In this document: piece by piece, positions 26,390 through 35,708 of the stretch
Position numbering within the stretch: the first letter of the stretch is position 1
Layout: every line of letters begins with the position of its first letter
From: G963556115 sp963666605
Lineage (GTDB): Bacteria > Planctomycetota > SZUA-567
DNA length: 64,000 nucleotides
Direction of reading: 5' to 3'
Assembly (NCBI GenBank): GCA_965140405.1
Contig: OZ223208.1
Coordinates: 186,001 to 250,000, forward strand
Position numbers and translations under genes: made by a program
The notes under the pieces: model-generated
What the model was told of the DNA's origin: nothing
What the model saw: only the letters and a program-made list of their open reading frames with translations
Database searches by the model: none

Positions 26390-27514
26390 TTATTGGATTC
26401 CTGCAGTCTGCTCTTGTACAAGTTTAGGATCAACATAGGTATTAATCAAGCGTTTTTTATCTTGATGCTCTAGATTATATACATCCGGTCTCCAGCCCAT
26501 ATCCCTGCCATCTGCAAGGTTCTGATTCATTACAGCCTGAGCTTCAGGAACTTGGTAATATGGATCTGTTAGCGCGCGGAGTTTATTCCGAACTCCTGCC
26601 TGAGCAAGTTTCATCCTTTGAGCCTCTTCAAGCGCACGCTTCTCAGCCTCTTCAATCGCCCCAGCTCTAGTGTTTAATATTGTTTTTGAAAGAGAAGCCC
26701 CAACGTAATCATAATACTGTGAAATTGATCTGAGATACAACTCAACATCAGCAGCTTGGTCTTCGGTATGCTTGGTAAGCCCATACGCCCAGACATTTCT
26801 GCCAATATCAGAATCTCTAGTATCGAAGTTCTGCTGCATAAACCAGATCACACCTCTAGCTGTAGTTGCCTGTCTAGGCACACCCCACTGAGTCATCTGA
26901 GCTAGCGCTTGAGCCGCAGTATCTGAATTTCCTGTAGCGATTACTTTCACATTAACACACATTCTAGGTCTCATATACGGATCCCATTCACTCACCGTAC
27001 CAGTAACAACCGCATCCACCTTTAGCATCCTTCCAATTTTTACAGCATCGTCAAGACTAATTACTGGGTTGAGTTTTCTTGCTCTATTCCTTGCATCTGC
27101 TGGTAAGTGGTCTAGTTTTTCACCCATCATTACCATCTCAGCAAGTTGAGTATTATGTTGGTCTACTTTTCTATTCTCTACCTCTACTAGCTTCATTGCC
27201 TCTCTAGGGAAGACAACCTTCATCTCTCCACGTGTTGACATTTGCGAAGCGAAGCGGGTAGTAAAGGTCATTGTATCAAACCCTTCAAGTCTACCAACAT
27301 AGTCAAACGGGATAAAGGCTACAGATTTTGTAGTAGCTATTGCAATAGGATCACCGGTAAACTCCTCATAAGCATCTGTCGTGCCACCGTATGCAGCTCT
27401 AGTCACCTTCCTCGCAAGTCCAGCCATCTCTTCCTTACACCCAGTAGTGAGCGCAACAAATATGAATAGTGTAGCAATTACAAGTCCTTTTGATTTTGGA
27501 TAATCCATTATCAT
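26390..27514 (-). CDS. lipoprotein, possibly CsgG/GNA1162-like
   Basis: About 374 residues. The signal peptide ends in the lipobox ALTTGC. ATG 27514 is chosen: AAAGG lies about 9 nt upstream, and starting at 27553 would place 13 basic residues ahead. The mature part has KSVAFIPFDYVGRL, a Tyr/Arg-rich strand region, then DDAVKIGRMLKVDAVVTGTVSEW, which recalls the nucleotide-free alpha/beta fold of CsgG, LpoB and GNA1162 lipoproteins (LGADAVVTGTV-type strand). The C-terminal 130 residues are a long helical, charged segment. Outer-membrane lipoprotein of unknown job; it follows a TolB-like gene. Confidence 0.68.
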   Translation of the reverse strand: MIMDYPKSKGLVIATLFIFVALTTGCKEEMAGLARKVTRAAYGGTTDAYEEFTGDPIAIATTKSVAFIPFDYVGRLEGFDTMTFTTRFASQMSTRGEMKVVFPREAMKLVEVENRKVDQHNTQLAEMVMMGEKLDHLPADARNRARKLNPVISLDDAVKIGRMLKVDAVVTGTVSEWDPYMRPRMCVNVKVIATGNSDTAAQALAQMTQWGVPRQATTARGVIWFMQQNFDTRDSDIGRNVWAYGLTKHTEDQAADVELYLRSISQYYDYVGASLSKTILNTRAGAIEEAEKRALEEAQRMKLAQAGVRNKLRALTDPYYQVPEAQAVMNQNLADGRDMGWRPDVYNLEHQDKKRLINTYVDPKLVQEQTAGIQ

Positions 27515-27635
27515 TCTTTTTAACCTTTGTTGTTTGAATACTCTATATTTCATAGCTTACAAGTAAGTTTGATATGTTGTTAATTTTTATTTTCAATCAT
27601 ATTACAACATTATGTTGTTTATATCTCAACAAGAC

Positions 27636-28850
27636 CTATTTCATTGCAATCATACCGGCAATAATCGGCTTTACACTCCAAATATTCGGATTACCAGATC
27701 TATCGCTAGTAAAGAACAATCGACCATTAGGATCATCAGGATTATTCACATCTTTTGCCCAGTAAGGATTCCAGTCTGGTGCGCTGTGACTAGTAATCTG
27801 GGTTAGATCTGTACCATCTACTCTCACGACCCAGATATCATCCGGCTTATACATACGAGCCTGCCATTGAGAAAGCGCACTTTTACCAACTGTAGCAAAT
27901 GCAATATAGTCACCGTTAGGACTCCAACAAGGTGTAATTGCCGCCCATTTATCGTTAGCGATAATTTCCATAGGTGCTCTAACCGACTCAACAGAGCCGT
28001 TATCCTCAGCAGTAAAAGTATTTGTCCAAATGCTATATAGAGGAATATCTCGTTTACGGTTTCTCTGATATACTAAAGTATAGAGAGGTCTACCATCTGC
28101 CGAATCATCAACACTTGGTTTGAAGCGAGGAAATAAACCTTCTGTCAAATAACTAATTGTATCGTGCTCGGTATCAATGATCCATATCTGCCAGTTACCA
28201 TCCATAGAGTTGAATCTTGAAAAAGCAATGAATCGACTGTCTGGACTCCATGTTGGATGAATATCATCATCTGTTGAACGAGTAATCTGCCTAGGCTTAC
28301 TGTCTGGTCTTGCATCAGACTTCTGAAGTAGAATATCCCAGTTACCATAGCGGTCACTTGCCCAGACAATGAACTTACCATCAGGACTGAACGCAGGCAT
28401 CATATCACTCATATTATCCTGAGTCATAAGCTGTACTGCCTTAGCACTTACACCCTGCAAACAAATCTGTGGTGTCCTGGAAAAACGCGTACTAGAGTAA
28501 GCCATAGTCTTACCGTCTGGAGATATATTGACCTGCAAGTCACCACCAGACTCTGTAAATGTCTGCCTAGTCATACCTGTCTGCCCAGAATTAGTCAGTA
28601 AATTACCTATTTGATTTGGATTATAGACATTGGCTACCCACTGTCTTGGATCATAATGCATTCCTTGCTGTGCTTTTACCTGTACAGGCACAGCATCGCG
28701 CTGCATCTGCATATCACCATTTGCCACAGGCGCATAAACATTCTCATTATCTGTTTTACCATTTCCATTTAAATTGAGCATACAGCCACTCAACGCAACA
28801 GTAGCCAGCATCAGACTTACATACCCAAATACCACCGCAATTTTCTTCAT
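27636..28850 (-). CDS. TolB-like WD40/PD40 beta-propeller lipoprotein
   Basis: A 404-residue lipoprotein (lipobox ALSGC near residue 23). Four or more PD40 blades are visible: VNISPDGKTMAYSS, PAFSPDGKFIVWAS, PTWSPDSRFIAFSR, PCWSPNGDYIAFAT, PYWAKDVN. In TolB these blades dock to Pal and colicins; the D1 domain of TolB is not seen, and a lipid anchor is atypical of E. coli TolB. It leads a minus-strand run of envelope genes. GGAG precedes ATG. Confidence 0.85.
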   Translation of the reverse strand: MKKIAVVFGYVSLMLATVALSGCMLNLNGNGKTDNENVYAPVANGDMQMQRDAVPVQVKAQQGMHYDPRQWVANVYNPNQIGNLLTNSGQTGMTRQTFTESGGDLQVNISPDGKTMAYSSTRFSRTPQICLQGVSAKAVQLMTQDNMSDMMPAFSPDGKFIVWASDRYGNWDILLQKSDARPDSKPRQITRSTDDDIHPTWSPDSRFIAFSRFNSMDGNWQIWIIDTEHDTISYLTEGLFPRFKPSVDDSADGRPLYTLVYQRNRKRDIPLYSIWTNTFTAEDNGSVESVRAPMEIIANDKWAAITPCWSPNGDYIAFATVGKSALSQWQARMYKPDDIWVVRVDGTDLTQITSHSAPDWNPYWAKDVNNPDDPNGRLFFTSDRSGNPNIWSVKPIIAGMIAMK

Positions 28851-29181
28851 AACTCACTCCAGAGCAATATATTATAGATAAATCACATCTCAAAATTACA
28901 TATTTAGCTGTTCTCCTACATGCTCCATAGAAGATACACAAGTAATTTATCGGTCACTGCCCACTATAAACTTCAATGATAATCGAAAATAATCTTATTA
29001 TTACTTCCGATAAGAGTGAATTATTATCATATAACAAAAACCTATAACTTTTACATACTGGAATCATAGAAAACGATATACTAATAACATCATAGAGCTT
29101 AAAAATTAAAGCACATAAAGCTTTACAAACTTATATAACTTATGTGCAATAGCAAAGCATAATAATAAATTGTAAATCCTT

Positions 29182-29210
29182 CTTAATTATTCCCTCACGA
29201 ATGGTATAAT
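29182..29210 (+). promoter_or_regulatory. extended -10 promoter of priA
   Basis: TGG-TATAAT at 29202-29210 is a near-perfect extended -10, with a weak -35 (CTTAAT). It is in the 401-base divergent gap between the TolB-like gene and priA; the rest of the gap is AT-rich with no other clear element. Confidence 0.55.
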
Positions 29211-29251
29211 GGTTATTATTATCTACTTTAATGATTGAGAATGACTAACTT

Positions 29252-31468
29252 ATGTATGCAGCCATAGCCGTTGAAGCTCCACTAACGACAATTTACCACT
29301 ACTCTATACCCCAGAAGCTTGATGGCAAGATACAGCCAGGAAGCAGAGTAATTGCACCCTTTGGTCATAGACGTATTAGAGGTTTCTGCGTAGCAATTAC
29401 TGAAGACTGTCCGATAGACCCAAAGAAATGCAAAGACATAATCTCTTCAGGGCCTGAGGGAGAGATAGTACTTGAGAGCTTGCTAGAACTTACAAAATGG
29501 GCTGCTTCATACTATTATAGTGGTTGGGGAATGATGCTAGCAGCAGCTGTACCTTCAGCAGTGCGCAAGGGGCAGAAGACGGAGACAGCTCTATATGCGA
29601 AACTTGCCAAGCCAGAAGAAGAGATCAAACTCGCAATTGCTTTCCTTCCAAAGAACGCAGCTAAGCAAGAAGCCGTCTTAAGGTATCTGATTGAAAATGC
29701 AGGTGATAAGGAGATGATTGCATCTCACCTACTCAGTGCAACAGACGCTACACATCCAACTCTTAGGGGATTAGAAAAGAAGGGACTTGTTACAATTACA
29801 GAGAAGATCTTCGATCGTGACAGAATAACCCTGCAGCAAGAAACACGAGAGATAATACTCAATGTTGAGCAAAGTACTGCTATAAACAGGGTCAACACTT
29901 GCTTGGACGCAAACACCTTTTCTCCATTCCTTTTATATGGAATTACTGGCAGTGGCAAGACAGAAGTATATCTGAGATGCATGACTCATGCATTATCACT
30001 CGGAAAGAGCGTTTTAGTCTTAGTCCCAGAGATCAGCCTAACACCTCAAACACTTGGACGTTTTAAAGACCGGGCAAAAGATGTAGTTGCTATGCACTCC
30101 CATATGTCAGATGGAGAGAGAGCAGAAGCATGGCGCAAGCTTAGGCGAGGTGATGTCAAGGTGGTGGTAGGGGCGAGATCCGCAATCTTTGCTCCACTTA
30201 TCAATCTAGGGCTTATAATTGTTGATGAAGAGCATGAACATACTTTCAAGCAAGAGAACGACCCACGTTACCACGGCAGAGACCTTGCAGTAATGAGAGC
30301 CAAACAAGAGAATGCCTGCATTATACTTGGCTCAGCGACACCATCACTAGAGAGCTGGCTCAATGCAAGCAATGAAAAGTATGAAATGCTCCGTCTCACA
30401 GAACGTCCAGGCATTGCAAACCCTCCCCAGACAGTAATTGTAGATATGAAAGAAGAGTATGCTGAGCAAAAGCGCGTGGTAATGTTCTCACGCCGACTTG
30501 AAAGAGAGCTACTGAATTGCCTAGCCCATGAGAAACAAGCCATACTGTTTCTAAACAGAAGAGGTTTTAACACGAATATAAAGTGCCTAGCCTGCGGTGA
30601 AACCCTTAAGTGCAACAGCTGTGAAATATCACTTACATACCACAGAGGTACAAATTTACTTAGATGCCACTACTGCGACTTCTCAACTAGACCTCCTGAA
30701 GAGTGCCCATACTGTGGTAGTCGCAATATACGCTTCAGCGGCACAGGTACTGAACGAATTGAAGACATCCTCAGCAAGCTTGCCCCAGATGCGAGGGTGC
30801 TCCGTATGGATTCAGACACCATGAACAAGAGAGATGCCCACGCCAAAGCTCTCGCAGCGTTCTCAAAGAACGAGTATGATATACTTGTCGGCACCCAGAT
30901 GGTTACCAAAGGCTTTGACTTCCCAAACGTAACACTTGTCGGCGTTCTTGCAGCAGACAGCGCTATAGACATGCCAGATTTTCGAGCTGCTGAGCGCACA
31001 TTCCAACTAGTGACACAGGTTGTTGGTAGAGCCGGAAGAGCAGATAATCCGGGAGTTGCTGTTATACAAGCCTTTCAACCCGAACACTACGCTCTACAAT
31101 ATGCAGTTGATCAAGACTACGAAGGTTTTGCAAACAAAGAACTCTCATACAGAAAGCCACTAGGGTATCCCCCATACGGTAGAGTTGCAAGAATTGTAGG
31201 TAGATCAGATAAAGAATCAGAACTTAAATCGTACCTAGCTGAAATAGCTCAGAGGTATAAGGAGAACGCACCATCTCCAATGTCTGTTCTCGGCCCTAGC
31301 CCCTGCCCTCTCGCCAAGCTACAAGATGAGTTTAGATATCATATCCTATTAAAAGGACGTACACACAAAGAGCTTTCTAAAATGCTTAGCTCAGCACAAG
31401 ATATTTATGGTAAACAACGAAGCGGCCTAAAACTCACCATTGATGTTGACCCAATATCACTATTATGA
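29252..31468 (+). CDS. priA: primosomal protein N' (replication restart helicase)
   Basis: A 738-residue 3'-5' helicase that loads the replisome at stalled forks. The N-terminal 3'-DNA binding domain covers about residues 1-100. Walker A is GITGSGKTEVY near 230; the helicase box is VDEEHEHTFKQ near 323. Zinc-binding cysteines lie between 447 and 495 (CLACGETLKCNSC, CHYC, CPYCGS). Helicase C motifs GTQMVTKGFDFPNV and QVVGRAGRAD follow. Full length and intact. Monocistronic. Confidence 0.97.
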   Translation: MYAAIAVEAPLTTIYHYSIPQKLDGKIQPGSRVIAPFGHRRIRGFCVAITEDCPIDPKKCKDIISSGPEGEIVLESLLELTKWAASYYYSGWGMMLAAAVPSAVRKGQKTETALYAKLAKPEEEIKLAIAFLPKNAAKQEAVLRYLIENAGDKEMIASHLLSATDATHPTLRGLEKKGLVTITEKIFDRDRITLQQETREIILNVEQSTAINRVNTCLDANTFSPFLLYGITGSGKTEVYLRCMTHALSLGKSVLVLVPEISLTPQTLGRFKDRAKDVVAMHSHMSDGERAEAWRKLRRGDVKVVVGARSAIFAPLINLGLIIVDEEHEHTFKQENDPRYHGRDLAVMRAKQENACIILGSATPSLESWLNASNEKYEMLRLTERPGIANPPQTVIVDMKEEYAEQKRVVMFSRRLERELLNCLAHEKQAILFLNRRGFNTNIKCLACGETLKCNSCEISLTYHRGTNLLRCHYCDFSTRPPEECPYCGSRNIRFSGTGTERIEDILSKLAPDARVLRMDSDTMNKRDAHAKALAAFSKNEYDILVGTQMVTKGFDFPNVTLVGVLAADSAIDMPDFRAAERTFQLVTQVVGRAGRADNPGVAVIQAFQPEHYALQYAVDQDYEGFANKELSYRKPLGYPPYGRVARIVGRSDKESELKSYLAEIAQRYKENAPSPMSVLGPSPCPLAKLQDEFRYHILLKGRTHKELSKMLSSAQDIYGKQRSGLKLTIDVDPISLL

Positions 31469-31784
31469 TAAAAATCGATAATATTATTCAAACCTATTTT
31501 TCATAAGGCTCATCGCCTCATGCACCTCATCTTTAACACTTATGCTCAATAATAACGGTATAAAATATCTTATATGCCATTTATTTATAACTCTTTACAA
31601 AACAAATAAGCCATTTCTACATGCTGGTCAATTAAAGACTATTATATTAAATAACACTAAGAATAAGACCTCATAGCTCTTTAATAAATTAAAAACCCAA
31701 AGGATTTATTATAGTATATGATAGTTAGTGATACCAGGCTACACGATGTAGAAATCTAATTATTCTATTTATAAAGGAAAAATA
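31469..31784. other. intergenic region, no gene seen
   Basis: 316 bases of AT-rich DNA between priA and a secreted-protein gene. TATTATAGTATATGAT near 31710 could hold a -10 element for the downstream gene, but no -35 is convincing. AAAGGAA precedes 31785. Confidence 0.4.
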
Positions 31785-32288
31785 ATGAAAATCAAAAAAA
31801 TTGTATCTACAGCACTGCTAGTTGCCATAGCCGTCCTTGGCGCAAACACACTTCACGCAGAAGACGCGGTTCAGCCGAATCCAGTGGCTATGTCCCAAGC
31901 ACCAAGCAAGCCAGCTCAGGTTATAGGAATTGTCCTAGTAAACCCTAATGACAACTCAAATGCGATGATACTTACCAAGGTTCAAGATCCCCAAGATCCC
32001 AAAAACCCACAAGGCAAGATGATCGGTATACCATTAAAGCTTGATGATAAAGGGAATAAGCTTGTCGAAGAGTTTGGGATTATAGGAGCTAAACCTGATG
32101 AAAAAGATGGAATGGAAAGAGTCCAGAAGGAAACGCAAACCAAGGTTGTATTTCTTAATGGAGTTTTAAATTTATCAGAAGGTGCTGGTAGATTTGAAGT
32201 TTCAGATTACATGCCTATAGCAGAATTTCAAAATAAAGTACAAGCTGCGGCTACAGCCAAACCTGTATCCAAAACTGCTGAGAAATAA
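31785..32288 (+). CDS. secreted protein, unknown
   Basis: A 167-residue protein with a clear Sec signal (KKIVSTALLVAIAVLGA...HAED). The mature region is one small domain with short beta strands (QVIGIVLVN, GIIGAKPDEK, TKVVFLNGVLNL) and a Lys/Ala tail. No Cys and no lipobox. Bounded by its own terminator. No family recognised. Confidence 0.78.
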   Translation: MKIKKIVSTALLVAIAVLGANTLHAEDAVQPNPVAMSQAPSKPAQVIGIVLVNPNDNSNAMILTKVQDPQDPKNPQGKMIGIPLKLDDKGNKLVEEFGIIGAKPDEKDGMERVQKETQTKVVFLNGVLNLSEGAGRFEVSDYMPIAEFQNKVQAAATAKPVSKTAEK

Positions 32289-32322
32289 CTTTCTTTTCTG
32301 TTGAAAATGACAACAAGTACCT

Positions 32323-32369
32323 TACTTTATATATAGCCCGAGCATGTTGCTCGGGCTATATATAAAGTA
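32323..32369. terminator. bidirectional terminator, perfect 22-bp hairpin
   Basis: Exact 22-nt arms with a TGT loop, the GC-rich tip GCCCGAGCA/TGCTCGGGC and an AT-rich base. It lies between two convergent genes. Confidence 0.85.
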
Positions 32370-32389
32370 CACAACACCTCAATTCAAAG

Positions 32390-33625
32390 CTATCCAATCA
32401 ACGTCATATAATCATTAGCTTGTGAAACCGCATCAAAATATGCTTTTTTAATTATTTTTCCATCTATTTGGTGTACCTTAGAAATAGCATCCACATAGTC
32501 CCACATTCCAAATTCTAAAGCCTGAGCAATCTCTAAAGATTCAGATAATAAACCATCCAATCCCTTACCAAGTAGTACATTCTTAACATTTTCAACAAGC
32601 GGTAGATCTAACAAGAGTATCTCTTTTGGCTGACCAAAGAATGCATCCACGTATGACAGCAAACCTAGCATAAAGAAGTCTTCCTCACTCTCATCATTTA
32701 AAACATTCTGCCCAATAAGCTCACAGAATCTCGCTCTAAAGAGGCTCTCCTTGAGTAGTTCATTTGGCACTCCTTCACTAAGATCTGAAGCAGCTACTAC
32801 TGTCGTCCATCTGCGAAGCTTTTTTGGGCCGAGCATAATTATAGCCTGCTGAATAGTCTTTATTTTACTTCTAAATGAGAAGAACGACGAGTTCAAGTAC
32901 TTCAATAGCCGCAGAGTAAGCACAGGATCAGTTTTAAAGATTTCTTCAATATTACTTATGACAAATGCTCGAGAGTTAACTTCTGAAATCAGTCTCAGTT
33001 TTGACAACTTCGATTCAGGTACTTGCTCTCTCTTTACCATTATCGGCTTACAAAAGAAGTACCCTTGAAACAACACACAGCCAATCTTCTTTGCATACTC
33101 AAAGTCCTCTGTAGACTCAACTTTCTCAGCAAGGAGGGTCACATTATAAGGTTTGAGTTCTTTGACCATTTCTTCTATCTCTTCTCTATTATAGGCCATA
33201 AAGTCTAGTTTGATAATATCTGCTAGCTTCAGTAACTCTACATAATCATTACTATAAAAGAAATCATCTAGGGCAATTGTATAACCCTTAGACTTGAGCT
33301 TTTTGCAGACTTGGAGTATCTCTTCATCAGGCTTTACATCTTCTAATATTTCAACAATAACCGTCTCTTTTGGTAGTAGCAAAGCATACTCATCTAGAAG
33401 TAACGATCTAGTAAAGTTTATCAGACTCTTTGCTCCATGCCCAAGACTGGTAATATTATCAAGTAACTCATTATTAATTACTGACATAGTTGCTTTATCG
33501 CCATCATAGCTTTTTCCATCTACATCAAAAACATTTGCCATTCCTGACCGAAACAAAAGCTCATATCCCCATGTATTAAGTTTTTTGTCAAGAACTGGTT
33601 GTCTAGCAATAAAGTTTACACCCAT
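32390..33625 (-). CDS. EAL-HDOD signalling protein
   Basis: A 411-residue cytosolic protein. The N-terminal domain is EAL-like but degenerate: FIARQPVLDKKLNTWGYELLFR replaces the catalytic E-A-L, and ALDDFFY and AEKVES remain. The C-terminal HDOD domain contains KTIQQAIIMLGPKKLRRW. Family members (YuxH-like) bind rather than hydrolyse c-di-GMP or act as scaffolds in motility and stress control. The missing catalytic residues predict no phosphodiesterase activity. It stands alone. Confidence 0.9.
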   Translation of the reverse strand: MGVNFIARQPVLDKKLNTWGYELLFRSGMANVFDVDGKSYDGDKATMSVINNELLDNITSLGHGAKSLINFTRSLLLDEYALLLPKETVIVEILEDVKPDEEILQVCKKLKSKGYTIALDDFFYSNDYVELLKLADIIKLDFMAYNREEIEEMVKELKPYNVTLLAEKVESTEDFEYAKKIGCVLFQGYFFCKPIMVKREQVPESKLSKLRLISEVNSRAFVISNIEEIFKTDPVLTLRLLKYLNSSFFSFRSKIKTIQQAIIMLGPKKLRRWTTVVAASDLSEGVPNELLKESLFRARFCELIGQNVLNDESEEDFFMLGLLSYVDAFFGQPKEILLLDLPLVENVKNVLLGKGLDGLLSESLEIAQALEFGMWDYVDAISKVHQIDGKIIKKAYFDAVSQANDYMTLIG

Positions 33626-33779
33626 GATAGATACCCCATTTTTTATGTGTTTTTAATTATAACTCTAGAATTATTACTCTTTAATCTTATATTTATATTA
33701 TAATAGTATTATTTTTTTTTACACTCAAAAAAAAATTAGTTTAAACTATTTTATTTTGAACTATTAACGAGGTCAATTA

Positions 33780-34562
33780 ATGTCAAACAATATAATAAAC
33801 GCTGATAATATCTTTCTTAGGCGCAATAATATATCAATCCTTTCTGGCATAGATTGGAAAGTTGAAAAAGGACAGAATTGGGCGGTAATCGGCTGCAATG
33901 GATCAGGCAAGACAAGCTTACTCCGCTCTGTAACTGGTGATTTTTGGCCAACGACAGGTTCTCTCTGGCTCTTCGGTGAACAGCTAGGATTCTGCGATCT
34001 ACCGAGGCTTAAGAAAAGAATTGGCTGGGTAGGATCAACAATTGATAAATGGCTACCAGCTCATGAAACAGCTTTAAACCTAACTGTTACCGGTCTACAC
34101 TCTACCTATGAACTCTATACCAAGCCATCAAATACCGACTTAGCAAAAGCCTCAAGTATTCTCGACTCCCTAGGATGCGCCCACCTTTATGACCGCCCAT
34201 TCCAAAAGCTATCTCAGGGCGAAAAACAGAAGATAAGACTTGCCAGAGCTCTTGTATGTGAGCCAGAACTACTAATTCTTGACGAAGTCTGCGCTGGACT
34301 CGATATTGGCAGTAGAGAAGAGCTACTAGATTCTATAGAGAAAATGACCCTCCCAAACCTATTTTATGTTACCCACCACACAGAAGAGATTCCTTCATGT
34401 ATATCTCACGCGATAATACTTAAATCAGGAAAAGTACTCAATTCGGGAGCAAAACATTCTACTATATCAGCTGAAAATATGAGTAAAGCATTTGGAGTAA
34501 ATATTAGCGTAGATTTTGACAAAGATGATCGAATATGGACAAGGGTACTCAAGCAACATTAG
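33780..34562 (+). CDS. ABC ATPase, ModF/PhrA-like
   Basis: A 260-residue single ABC domain: Walker A GCNGSGKTSL near residue 39, signature LSQGEKQK, Walker B LLILDEVC, and the H-loop in YVTHHTEE. The dimeric ABC2/ModF-type pattern, with WVGSTIDKWLP after the Q-loop, resembles the ATPase long called photorepair protein PhrA. No permease lies nearby, so a partner must be elsewhere or it works alone. GAGGT precedes ATG. Confidence 0.85.
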   Translation: MSNNIINADNIFLRRNNISILSGIDWKVEKGQNWAVIGCNGSGKTSLLRSVTGDFWPTTGSLWLFGEQLGFCDLPRLKKRIGWVGSTIDKWLPAHETALNLTVTGLHSTYELYTKPSNTDLAKASSILDSLGCAHLYDRPFQKLSQGEKQKIRLARALVCEPELLILDEVCAGLDIGSREELLDSIEKMTLPNLFYVTHHTEEIPSCISHAIILKSGKVLNSGAKHSTISAENMSKAFGVNISVDFDKDDRIWTRVLKQH

Positions 34563-34819
34563 AAGTGACTTTTACAGATTACCTTCAATTAATGTTAAAA
34601 ATTCATTTTATTTAAAATCCTCAATTTTTTTCGTATTTTAATAATTACCAGATATAGCTTCATACATGCCTATGCTATTTTAGTTACCTTTTATCGCTCA
34701 AGGATTTACATACAAGCGCGACATTCGAGACATAGCAGCTTAACACTATATATAGTGTCAATAGAAAAACAAATACTATATTTTGTTATTTTTTATCTTG
34801 CATCCAACCTACGAAATCT

Positions 34820-34927
34820 GTATAAACGGATATAGTTGAGATGAAAACATCCTACAACTCTATATTTTATCCAATAATTTATTTTTGGTATTTTTTGTTG
34901 TAAGTTCAACTATCCTCGTATTTATAC
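34820..34927 (+). promoter_or_regulatory. candidate structured leader with two alternative pairings
   Basis: ATAGTTGA (34832-34839) can pair proximally with CAACTCTAT (34855-34863) around the small hairpin GATG-AAAA-CATC. It can also pair distally with TCAACTAT (34906-34913), a stem extended by GTATAAA (34820-34826) with TTTATAC (34921-34927). The two states exclude each other, as in attenuators and riboswitches. The element starts 235 nt upstream of the glutaredoxin-like gene in a 492-base gene-free stretch. No known riboswitch class fits. Transcription through it is assumed. Confidence 0.35.
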
Positions 34928-35034
34928 GATTAAAGTTGATGAATAATAACCCTTTTTGTCCACCCTAACTCTGTATTTAGTAGTCTTAGGTTGACCAATG
35001 AGGTTTAACATAGTTTTTATTTTTGGTATTTTTT
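34878..35034 (+). repeat. pair of 19-bp direct repeats in the leader
   Basis: TTTATTTTTGGTATTTTTT occurs at 34878-34896 and again at 35016-35034, each preceded some bases upstream by CCAATAAT/CCAATGAG. Spacing 138 bp. U-rich RNA would result. Confidence 0.6.
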
Positions 35035-35054
35035 TTAACAGGGGGAAGACGACA

Positions 35055-35312
35055 ATGGTTATACAAGTTTATTCAAAACCAGGATGCGGTAAGTGCGAAG
35101 CAGCAAAGAGCAAGATTAAGATGATGGGATTTGATTATCAAGAGCACAATCTTTCATACCATATTGAGCATCATGATGGTTGGAGAGAGGATGGTTCGGT
35201 TGAAGCTATGGCAGCTCATACACATCTTGACACGCTCCCACTTATCAAGGTAGATGACATGTTCCACGACTACCCAAGTGCGATGCGCCAACTCAAAAAG
35301 ATGCGCAAATAG
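35055..35312 (+). CDS. glutaredoxin-like protein
   Basis: An 85-residue thioredoxin-fold protein with active site KPGCGKCEAAK (two Cys separated by Gly-Lys) and the cis-Pro segment DTLPLIKVDD. Small NrdH/Grx-type electron donor or disulfide exchanger. ATG 35055 has AGGGGGAA 7 nt upstream; extending to 34998 would add a hydrophobic, poly-T-encoded leader not found in the family. The insert HIEHHDGWREDGSVEAMAAH is longer than in classic Grx and His-rich. Control may be through the leader upstream. Confidence 0.85.
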   Translation: MVIQVYSKPGCGKCEAAKSKIKMMGFDYQEHNLSYHIEHHDGWREDGSVEAMAAHTHLDTLPLIKVDDMFHDYPSAMRQLKKMRK

Positions 35313-35332
35313 TAAGCATTCTGGCAATAAAA

Positions 35333-35390
35333 AGACCATTAAAAAGACTGACTAGAGCAATAACGCTCTAGTCAGTCTTTTTAATGGTCT
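35333..35390. terminator. perfect 26-bp inverted repeat, bidirectional terminator
   Basis: Arms 35333-35358 and 35365-35390 are exactly complementary with a 6-nt loop. It separates the glutaredoxin-like gene from the tRNA unit. The A5/T5 tracts are inside the stem rather than after it. Confidence 0.75.
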
Positions 35391-35513
35391 AAATCTAACA
35401 ACTTTTTTTAATAACCAGCCAATTAATTGCTTGTTCAAGTATGTCTTGATACATGGAGATACCATCATACCATAAAAAAAAGCATTATCATGCGTAAACC
35501 ATAATACATATTT

Positions 35514-35552
35514 AAAAAAAAGCCCTAGACTCATATATGAGTCTAGGGCTTT
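35514..35552 (-). terminator. palindromic terminator of tRNA-Cys
   Basis: A 34-nt perfect palindrome (35519-35552, GC-rich part AGCCCTAGACTC/GAGTCTAGGGCT) just beyond the tRNA 3' end, followed on the minus strand by a T run. Confidence 0.85.
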
Positions 35553-35557
35553 ACTTT

Positions 35558-35632
35558 TGGAGGTGGCGATCGGATTTGAACCGATGCATGATGGTTTTGC
35601 AAACCATTGCCTTACCGCTTGGCTACGCCACC
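35558..35632 (-). tRNA. tRNA-Cys (GCA)
   Basis: The 75-nt cloverleaf has acceptor stem GGTGGCG/CGCCACC, anticodon arm ATGGT-TTGCAAA-ACCAT with anticodon GCA, and T-arm ATCGG-TTCAAAT-CCGAT. The discriminator base is U73, the identity element of tRNA-Cys, followed by an encoded CCA. Confidence 0.96.
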
Positions 35633-35646
35633 GTCTTGAGTAGAAG

Positions 35647-35674
35647 ATTCTATCGAATTGTAAGAGTTAATCAA
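35647..35674 (-). promoter_or_regulatory. promoter of tRNA-Cys
   Basis: TTGATT and TAGAAT separated by 16 nt on the minus strand, 14 nt before the mature 5' end. Confidence 0.5.
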
Positions 35675-35685
35675 GAGGATAAAGA

Positions 35686-35708
35686 TAAAAAAGTTACTTT
35701 TTAACTTT
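35686..35708 (-). terminator. hairpin at the end of pyrD
   Basis: AAAGTTA/TAACTTT arms around a 5-nt loop; on the minus strand it is followed by TTTATC. It overlaps the pyrD stop codon. Confidence 0.5.

Noticed and set aside
32390..33625. Active c-di-GMP phosphodiesterase
   Set aside because: The catalytic E-A-L is replaced by YELLFR and other metal ligands are missing.
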